This document shows positions 58,657 to 64,000 of a stretch of 64,000 nt of DNA, piece after piece. Location: positions 62,001 through 126,000 of the forward strand of contig JANPZZ010000026.1 of the NCBI GenBank assembly GCA_024707305.1, read 5' to 3'. This stretch comes from Chitinophagaceae bacterium. GTDB lineage: Bacteria > Bacteroidota > Bacteroidia > Chitinophagales > Chitinophagaceae. The notes under the pieces are model-generated. The model did not search any database. It was not told the origin of the DNA and saw only the letters and a list, made by a program, of their open reading frames with translations. The translations under genes were made by a program, and so were the position numbers. Each line of letters starts with the position of its first letter. The first letter of the stretch is position 1.

Positions 58657-59232
58657 TTATAAACCCGAACTTTTTGCCAGGTCGCGAATGGTTTCGATTG
58701 TAACACCATTTCCTTCCAGCGTTGCCATCAGTCGCCCTTTGGCCAGCCACATCAAAGTAGCTTCGCTACCGTTTTTCTCAATGTGCTCAACTGCTTTTTC
58801 ACCATTGAAATCCACCGTGCGTGTGATTTCATCATCATCCTCCTGCTGCAAATTCAACGCTGCTATAAATTGTAAGCTATAAATACCTACGCCGGCTTCA
58901 CCTGCACAGTCCATTATCTTCAGCGAAACGGTAGTGGTTTCATCGATCTCATAATCTGCCGATGCATACGAAGTGCCCATCAAATTGGTAACAGAAACAT
59001 TGCTGCGGTTTGCGCCACCCAGTGTTTCCGGCAACAATGCTTTCATCTCTTCGGATGTATAGGGCGTCAGCTTTTGTAGCTTTTCCACATTATCCTGGTA
59101 CTCTTTGCCAAAATCCTGCGTTGTTGGAGTTATCGTTGTAACACCTGATGAATCATCTTTTACTACAACTTTATTGTCGTTGTTGCAGGATGTCAGCAGA
59201 ATAATGGTAACGATCGGAAAAATTTTTTTCAT
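58657..59232 (-). CDS. Lipoprotein of unknown function
   Basis: About 191 residues from MKKIFPIVTIILLTSC; LLTSC is the lipobox. Mature part: Thr-rich linker, GKEYQDNVEKLQKLTPYTSE, then a strand-rich domain (TNLMGTSYASADYEIDETTT, GIYSLQFIAALNL, GEKAVEHIEKNGSEATLMWL, GRLMATLEGNGVTIETIR). The pattern recalls Bacteroidota proteins that measure or bind something at the outer-membrane inner leaflet, but I do not recognise a named family. Confidence 0.75.
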   Translation of the reverse strand: MKKIFPIVTIILLTSCNNDNKVVVKDDSSGVTTITPTTQDFGKEYQDNVEKLQKLTPYTSEEMKALLPETLGGANRSNVSVTNLMGTSYASADYEIDETTTVSLKIMDCAGEAGVGIYSLQFIAALNLQQEDDDEITRTVDFNGEKAVEHIEKNGSEATLMWLAKGRLMATLEGNGVTIETIRDLAKSSGL

Positions 59233-59437
59233 GAGAGGTTTAATTTTTGACAAAAGTAGCTTATGGATAACATTTTATGTATGAAAATACCCCATTTTTC
59301 AATCGATAACAAAGCGTTGCAAACGTTTGCAAATACAATATCCATCCCTTATCTTCGTTTTCCATTCTATGATCTGATTTCTACCCCAATCCTGCGAAAT
59401 ACCGCGGAACTTATTCCTGGACCTTAAAAAGAAAAAG

Positions 59438-59566
59438 ATGAAAAAATTATTGCTGTACCTGGCTGCAGTGGCAGTGGTACTGGTTACATTGACGTCCTGC
59501 GCGGCTACCAAACGGGATTGCATGGGGGTGAAACATTACAAACAAAAAGGCGGATTTTACCTTTGA
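59438..59566 (+). CDS. Very small lipoprotein (42 residues)
   Basis: MKKLLLYLAAVAVVLVTLTSC is a complete lipoprotein signal (LTSC lipobox); the mature part is only about 22 residues, AATKRDCMGVKH and KQKGGFYL. Short lipoproteins with the ending D-C-x-G-x-K-H...GGFY occur in Bacteroidota, with unknown role. Its stop (TGA 59564-59566) overlaps a TTG that may begin the next gene. Good coding look despite its size. Confidence 0.65.
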   Translation: MKKLLLYLAAVAVVLVTLTSCAATKRDCMGVKHYKQKGGFYL

Positions 59567-60123
59567 TAGCTAATTGTTTACCTGTATTAAAAAAATGGCA
59601 ACTCTTTTCGGGGTTGCTTTTCTGCTTTGGTGCATGTACGGTTACTGCTTCTTCGCAAAACACAGTCTTCCCACATTCCTGGGCGGGCAACTGGCAGGGA
59701 AATCTGTTTTGGACGCAGCCAAATTCGCAAAACGTACAGGTTGTTCCTATGCAGTTAAATATCCATACGGCAGACAGTGCCGGTTTTACCTGGCAATTGA
59801 AATATGGCGAAGGTGAAACAGACAATCGGCCCTATTTCCTTTTCCCCAAAGACAGCACTGGCATACACTGGGTAATTGACGAACGTAATGGCATTATACT
59901 CGATCAGTATTACTTTGCCAACCGGCTTAGCGGCGTTTTCACGGTGATGCAGACTACCATAGTGAATTCTTACCAGTTACAGGGCGACAGCCTGGTCGTA
60001 GAGTTCAATAGCTTTAATAAAGAACCCATTTCACAAACCGGGATGGGCACAGAAGAATCGCCCAACGTGATGAGCTACCGCGTAACCGGATACCAACGCG
60101 CAGTTTTGCGGAGAAAACCATGA
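59563..60123 (+). CDS. Exported protein of unknown function
   Basis: About 186 residues if started at TTG 59563; start uncertain because no ATG lies at the signal peptide (VLKKWQLFSGLLFCFGACTV), and a small indel near the A7 run at 59588-59594 may hide the true start. Mature part SSQNTVFPHSWAGNWQGNLFW, then beta-rich sequence (VPMQLNIHTADSAGFTWQLK, FLFPKDSTGIHWVIDERNGI, YYFANRLSGVFTV), resembling small lipocalin-like or avidin-like exported domains. Not recognised. The beta-lactamase-like gene follows directly. Confidence 0.65.
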   Translation: MIANCLPVLKKWQLFSGLLFCFGACTVTASSQNTVFPHSWAGNWQGNLFWTQPNSQNVQVVPMQLNIHTADSAGFTWQLKYGEGETDNRPYFLFPKDSTGIHWVIDERNGIILDQYYFANRLSGVFTVMQTTIVNSYQLQGDSLVVEFNSFNKEPISQTGMGTEESPNVMSYRVTGYQRAVLRRKP

Positions 60124-60131
60124 GTGTTGGT

Positions 60132-60139
60132 TACCTTTG
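60132..60139 (+). promoter_or_regulatory. Promoter -7 element (TACCTTTG) for the beta-lactamase-like gene
   Basis: TACCTTTG matches TAnnTTTG and lies 17 bases before ATG 60157, supporting that start rather than GTG/TTG codons upstream. Confidence 0.65.
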
Positions 60140-60156
60140 CCGAAATTTTTGAAGAT

Positions 60157-60993
60157 ATGCGTTTGACCCTTGCCGGGCTTTTCCTCTTTGCCCTCGTTTT
60201 TTCTCAATGCACCCCTAATAATGTTAAGCAGGACGATTCTTTAAAATCATTCTTTGAAGAATACAAAGCGGAGGGTTGTTTCGCACTGCTCGACAATGGT
60301 ACGGGCGACTTCACGATTTACAACTTACCACGCTATCGCGACAGCATTTTCACACCCGCATCCACTTTCAAAATTGTAAACTCATTGATTGGTTTGCAAA
60401 CAGGTGCCATTAGCAGTGATACCATGGTAATTCAATGGGATGGTATAACGAGGAATATTTCAGACTGGAACAGGGATTTGACAATGCGTGAAGCTTTCCG
60501 TGTTTCTTCAGTTCCCTATTACCAGGAAGTGGCTCGCCGTATTGGAAAAGACAGCATGGAAACATGGCTCAACCGCGTGAAATACGGTGCACGCAGCGAC
60601 AAGGATACTATTGCGATTCAGTCAGCCATTGATACATTCTGGCTCGATAACACTTTAAAAGTTACGCCCGACCAGCAACTGGGATTGGTGAAACAACTTT
60701 ATTTCAACCAGCTTCCTTTCTTTAAAGTGCACCAGGAAACGGTAAAATCTGTAATGAAAATGGAAGATACTCCGGAGTATCGCCTGGCGTACAAAACCGG
60801 CTGGACTGGCTGGGATGAAAAAACAGGCCGGCACATTGGCTGGATTGTCGGTTGGATTGAAGAGAATAATCACCCCTATTTCTTCGTTTTAAATATTGAA
60901 TCCAAAGACCGCGATTTTAACATGCGTGAAGCCCGCCTCGGTATCCTGAAAGGGATTTTGAAAAAGCTGGATTTTATGCAGGGTAAAATGTAA
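60157..60993 (+). CDS. Class D (OXA-like) beta-lactamase family protein
   Basis: 278 residues with an N-terminal signal (MRLTLAGLFLFALVFSQC, possible lipidation at Cys18). Class D motifs: S69-T-F-K72 (PASTFKI), S117-x-V119 (VSSVPYY), and K213-T-G (AYKTGWTGW). The usual Tyr-Gly-Asn box reads YGA (143-145). FWLDNTLKVTPDQQLGLVKQ and LPF are also characteristic. Likely hydrolyses penicillin-type beta-lactams, or is an ancestral penicillin-recognising enzyme with weak activity; the altered YGN box leaves spectrum uncertain. It is chromosomal and sits among unrelated genes, with no sign of a mobile element. Confidence 0.88.
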   Translation: MRLTLAGLFLFALVFSQCTPNNVKQDDSLKSFFEEYKAEGCFALLDNGTGDFTIYNLPRYRDSIFTPASTFKIVNSLIGLQTGAISSDTMVIQWDGITRNISDWNRDLTMREAFRVSSVPYYQEVARRIGKDSMETWLNRVKYGARSDKDTIAIQSAIDTFWLDNTLKVTPDQQLGLVKQLYFNQLPFFKVHQETVKSVMKMEDTPEYRLAYKTGWTGWDEKTGRHIGWIVGWIEENNHPYFFVLNIESKDRDFNMREARLGILKGILKKLDFMQGKM

Positions 60994-61078
60994 AATCCGC
61001 CAGATTGTTGAATGTTGGTTTATTATTTGCTAAATGAAAGCAACGAATCCTTTATCAAAAGCTAATATTTCTTATAGA

Positions 61079-61086
61079 TACTTTTG
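61079..61086 (+). promoter_or_regulatory. Promoter -7 element (TACTTTTG) for batB
   Basis: TACTTTTG matches TAnnTTTG. It overlaps the TTG at 61084, so that codon cannot be the translation start; the real start should be a few codons downstream. Confidence 0.6.
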
Positions 61087-62087
61087 TCACTTCATTTCCA
61101 ATATCAGTTTTTCATTTACCTTTTTGGTTTTCTGGCACTGCTGGTATTGCTTTATTTCCTGTATCTAAGGTGGAAAAAACGCAAGATCCGTTTGATTGGC
61201 GATCAACAGTTGGTGCGTGGTATGATTGCAGGTTACGCTGCAGTACGTTCACATGGAAAGTTTGTGATGTTGTCGGTTGCATTTGCTGCGGGTATTCTGG
61301 CAGTTATGCACTTGCGCGAACCCGGAGATTCGGGCGGTATCAGCCGCAAGGGAATTGATGTGGTACTTGCGCTGGATGTAAGCCGAAGCATGCTGTCGAC
61401 CGATCTGGCTCCAAGTCGCCTCGACCGCGCACGCCAGTTTATGCAAAAGCTGGTTGATCAAATGCCGAACGACCGCATTGGTTTGGTTTTGTTTGCCGGT
61501 CAGGCTTATTTGCAGATGCCGTTAACGACAGATCATGGCGCCGCTTCTCTTTATATTTCTACAGCATCAACAGAAAGTGTGCCCAGCCAGGGCACGATTG
61601 TAAGTGAAGCACTGCGTCGCAGTGCCAATGCTTTCAATGCAGCAGAACGTCGTTTTAAAGCGGTGGTTTTTAATTTCTGATGGAGAAGATCATGATGAAG
61701 AGGCGGTAAAGACCGCCAAAGAAATGAAGGAAGAGGGGATGATGATCAATACTGTTGGCGTGGGTTCAGCCCAGGGTTCTAAAATTCCGGACCCGGTTTC
61801 GGGCGGCTACAAACGCGATCAGATGGGGAACGAAGTGGTTTCAAAACTCAACGAAACTGTTTTAAAAGAAATTGCCAACGCCACCAATGGAGTGTATCTA
61901 AACCTGAATGATAGTGACGAAGCTGTAAACCAGGTGATCGCTCAATTATCACAAATAGAAAAAGAAAGCCTTCGGCGATAAATCGCTGGTGAATTATAAA
62001 ACTTATTACTGGTGGTTTGCAGGATTGATGTTGCTGTTGTTAGTGCTTGAGATTTTTATTTCAGAACGAAAAAAGCAAAAAGCATGA
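61084..62087 (+). CDS. batB: BatB-like VWA-domain membrane protein (frameshifted)
   Basis: About 330 residues. N-terminal transmembrane helix (FIYLFGFLALLVLLYFLYL), basic loop, second helix (FVMLSVAFAAGILAVM), then a von Willebrand A domain with MIDAS DVSRSM and IGLVLFAGQAYLQMPLTTDH. Shifts occur near 61665 (KAVV to LISDGEDHDEEAV) and near 61962 (QIEKKAFGDKSL), the latter restoring the C-terminal helix WWFAGLMLLLLVLEIFI and a stop at 62087 overlapping the batC start (ATGA). The exact start is unclear: the TTG at 61084 lies in the promoter and no ATG is nearby. BatA/B proteins take part in envelope-stress tolerance; batA, batD and moxR are not here. Confidence 0.87.
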
Positions 62088-62740
62088 AGCCTCGTCCATC
62101 AACCAACCATCAATCATCGAACAACGACCATCGATCATCGATCTTCGGATTCTTCCTTTTGCTCATGCTCCCCATCACCATCACTGCCCAGGATGCGCAG
62201 TCGAAGATGGTGGAGGGAAATGACTTCTACCGGCAGCAACAATATGCCGAAGCGGAAGCTGCCTATGCCGAAGCGATCCGTATCCGGTCTACACGTTTGG
62301 ATATTCGTTTTAATCGTGCTTCAGCGTTGGTGCGTTTGAACAAAAATGATGAAGCCTTAAAAGAGTTTGATGATATCGCATTTAAAACGAATGATGCAGA
62401 TTTAAAATCGAAAGCATATTACAATAAAGGTGTTTTGCTTTCAGGCCAGAATAAACTGGAAGAAAGTATTGAAGCCTACAAACAAGCCCTGCGATACAAT
62501 CCCGCTGATCAGCAGGCACGGGAAAACCTACAGAAAGCTTTGACTGAACTGAAAAAGAAACAGCCTAAGCAACCCAAGCCCGATCAATCGAAAAATCAGC
62601 AGAAAAAACAGCAGCAGCCGAAGATGAACCAGAATGAAGCGCGCCAGCGCCTCAAGCTGCTGGAACAAAAAGAAAAAAATGTAAAAGACCGCCTCCAAAA
62701 GCAGCGCCAAAAGACCGGCGGGCAGGGGAAGGATTGGTAG
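62084..62740 (+). CDS. batC: BatC-like TPR protein with repeat-encoded N-terminus
   Basis: 218 residues. Hydrophobic signal (GFFLLLMLPITITAQ), two to three TPR units (GNDFYRQQQYAEAEAAYAEA; AYYNKGVLLSGQNKLEESIE), then a Lys/Gln-rich linker and the coiled coil EARQRLKLLEQKEKNVKDRL ending KTGGQGKDW, as in Bacteroidota BatC. The first ~20 residues (PSTNHQSSNNDHRSSI) are encoded by a heptamer repeat tract (62095-62146), so repeat sequence has entered the coding region in front of the signal peptide. Starts by ATGA overlap with batB. Confidence 0.85.
   Translation: MKPRPSTNHQSSNNDHRSSIFGFFLLLMLPITITAQDAQSKMVEGNDFYRQQQYAEAEAAYAEAIRIRSTRLDIRFNRASALVRLNKNDEALKEFDDIAFKTNDADLKSKAYYNKGVLLSGQNKLEESIEAYKQALRYNPADQQARENLQKALTELKKKQPKQPKPDQSKNQQKKQQQPKMNQNEARQRLKLLEQKEKNVKDRLQKQRQKTGGQGKDW
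62095..62146. repeat. Heptamer repeat tract inside the batC coding region
   Basis: CCATCAACCAACCATCAATC... to ...CCATCGATCATCGATCTTCGG, same family as the intergenic tracts. It lies between the batC ATG and the hydrophobic core of its signal peptide, and keeps the frame open. Confidence 0.8.
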
Positions 62741-62741
62741 A

Positions 62742-62895
62742 ATCGATGGTCGATGGTGGATGATCGATGACTGTTGAAAGTGCAGATTTATCGCTCTTGC
62801 AAGTAGTTAGGGTATCTAGCATTGTCAGACACCCTCGATCATCGATCATCTACCATCCCCCATCCCCCATCCCCCATCCCCCATCTACCATCACC
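62742..62895. repeat. Heptamer inverted-arm repeat element with core (copy J)
   Basis: Between batC and ispG. Left arm 62742-62770 (CGATGGTCGATGGTGGATGA), core 62766-62828, right arm 62833-62895 (TCGATCATCGATCATCTACC then CCCCATC units). The core matches the reverse complement of 57088-57150 at 54 of 63 positions without gaps by hand count. Confidence 0.85.
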
Positions 62896-62908
62896 CATCT
62901 CTTCTCCC

Positions 62909-62916
62909 TATCTTTG
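62909..62916 (+). promoter_or_regulatory. Promoter -7 element (TATCTTTG) for ispG
   Basis: TATCTTTG matches TAnnTTTG, 6 bases before the ATG at 62923. Directly follows the heptamer tract, as at kbl. Confidence 0.75.
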
Positions 62917-62922
62917 CCCATT

Positions 62923-64000
62923 ATGCAACTTTATACTGAATCGCTGACGCAATATCGAAGATTGAAGACCGGGAAGTAAAGGTGGGAAACCTGTTATTGG
63001 GAGGAAATAACCCCCCTGCGTGTGCAAACGATGACCACCACGGATACGATGGACACGCTGGCCACCGTAGAGCAAACGATTCGTTGCATAGAAGCGGGCG
63101 CAGAACTGGTGCGTATTACAGCTCCCTCCAAACGCGAAGCAGAAAACCTGAAAGCGATTCGTGATGAATTGCACCGACGTGGTTATTTTACACCGCTTGT
63201 TGCCGATATCCATTTTACACCCAACGCTGCAGAAATTGCTGCGCGCATTGTAGAAAAAGTGCGCGTGAATCCTGGCAATTACGTTGATAAGAAAAAATTT
63301 GAATTGATAGAATACACGGATGCCGACTATGCTGAAGAGATCGGGCGCATCCGTGAGCGGTTCACACCGCTGGTGCGCATTTGTCGCGAACATGGAACTG
63401 CCATGCGCATTGGTACCAACCACGGTTCATTGAGCGATCGCATCATGAGCCGCTATGGTGATACACCCATTGGCATGGTGGAAAGCGCGATGGAGTTTCT
63501 GCGTATCGCACGTGCAGAAGATTATCACCAGATTGTACTCAGCATGAAGAGCAGCAATCCCCAGGTGATGGTGCAGGCATATCGCCTGCTGGTGCGCAGT
63601 ATGCAGGAAGAATTTGGCGAATGTTACCCACTTCACCTCGGTGTAACCGAAGCCGGGGATGGAAGACGGACGAATAAAAAGTGCAATCGGTATTGGCACA
63701 CTTCTCGAAGATGGAATTGGCGATACGATTCGCGTTTCACTTACCGAAGATCCGGAATTTGAAATTCCTGTTTGCCGCGACCTGGTAAAACGATACAGCG
63801 AAAAAACATCGGCACCAACGACGGAAGAAAATTCATTCCAACATTCCGGTTACGATCCATTTATCTATAAACGCCGCGAGAGTATTGAAGTTGGAAATAT
63901 TGGCGGCAAGCATGTGCCGGTAGTAATTGCAGATTTAAGTAAGCTTGAAAAGATAACACCTGCACATTTGCAGAGTGTGGGGTATAGTTATGATGCTGTT
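62923..64000 (+). CDS. ispG: 4-hydroxy-3-methylbut-2-enyl diphosphate synthase, 5' part (frameshifted, runs off window)
   Basis: Sixth enzyme of the MEP isoprenoid pathway, a [4Fe-4S] protein. N-terminus [20 protein letters not shown]; the frame must change near 62973 (GACCGGGAAG), near 63011 (C6 run, giving [14 protein letters not shown]) and near 63655 (G4 run, giving [17 protein letters not shown]). Between them: [52 protein letters not shown] and [20 protein letters not shown], all IspG motifs. After 63750 the sequence ([18 protein letters not shown]...) belongs to the large insertion domain of Bacteroidota-type IspG; the C-terminal iron-sulfur domain lies outside the window. Confidence 0.93.

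Noticed and set aside
60157..60993. BlaR/MecR-type sensor domain instead of a beta-lactamase
   Set aside because: No membrane metalloprotease part; it is a free-standing exported or lipid-anchored domain.

Overview
The window looks like a chromosome segment from a Bacteroidota species, most likely family Chitinophagaceae. The evidence is the gene families present (gldA, a DivIC-enolase pair, BatB/BatC proteins, DUF1015 beside serC, the SulP/carbonic anhydrase set), the recurring Bacteroidota -7 promoter element TAnnTTTG close to start codons, and lipoprotein signals of the LxxC type. No rRNA, tRNA, CRISPR array, phage or recognisable transposase gene was seen.

Layout. (1) 1-16955: a 17-kb plus-strand cluster for pectin breakdown and hexuronate catabolism: pectin methylesterase (cut by the window edge), a Gfo/Idh oxidoreductase, an NTF2-like lipoprotein, GH28 polygalacturonase, GH105 unsaturated galacturonyl hydrolase, a second pectinesterase-family protein, then uxaB, uxaA, uxaC, kduD, kduI, kdgK, eda and an ExuT-like MFS permease, closed by a strong hairpin. 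Together they take methylated polygalacturonan to pyruvate and glyceraldehyde-3-phosphate through both the galacturonate branch (UxaC-UxaB-UxaA) and the unsaturated-uronate branch (GH105-KduI-KduD), joining at KDG. (2) 16956-18520: an arsR-arsM detoxification pair with two matching palindromic operators, bounded by hairpin repeats. (3) 18517-25934, minus strand: long-chain acyl-CoA ligase, TPR protein, DUF1015 protein, serC, S1/P1-nuclease-like protein, DUF502 membrane protein. (4) 26054-33137: a TetR-controlled TolC/MFP/RND efflux operon. (5) 33140-43335: ERCC4-type nuclease, double M16 peptidase, AIM24-like protein, KorA, endonuclease III, DivIC, enolase. (6) 43565-48448: GldA, then carbonic anhydrase-SulP-carbonic anhydrase, which reads as a bicarbonate uptake module. 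(7) 48625-58568: small proteins, an MHS-type MFS permease, acetyl-CoA synthetase, L,D-transpeptidase, outer-membrane barrel protein, ECF sigma with its anti-sigma-like partner, and kbl. (8) 58657-64000: lipoproteins, a class D beta-lactamase-like protein, batB-batC, and the start of ispG.

Two properties run through everything. First, about 20 genes, including housekeeping ones (serC, ispG, kbl, acs, divIC, the sigma factor), are split by single-base indels, nearly always in A, G or C homopolymers. I treat these as base-calling errors and annotate whole-gene spans. One such error erases the uxaC stop and makes a false UxaC-KduD fusion. Second, intergenic spaces are filled with several families of short repeats: heptamer tracts (TCATCGG/TCATCGA and their complements) arranged as inverted arms around a conserved core of about 63 bp; a 105-bp unit with two GTCCC-TTC-GGGAC palindromes; tracts of the ATGTGGAAATGAGG type; and GTTTGCC tracts. 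These, rather than any protein-coding system, are the least explained feature of the window.
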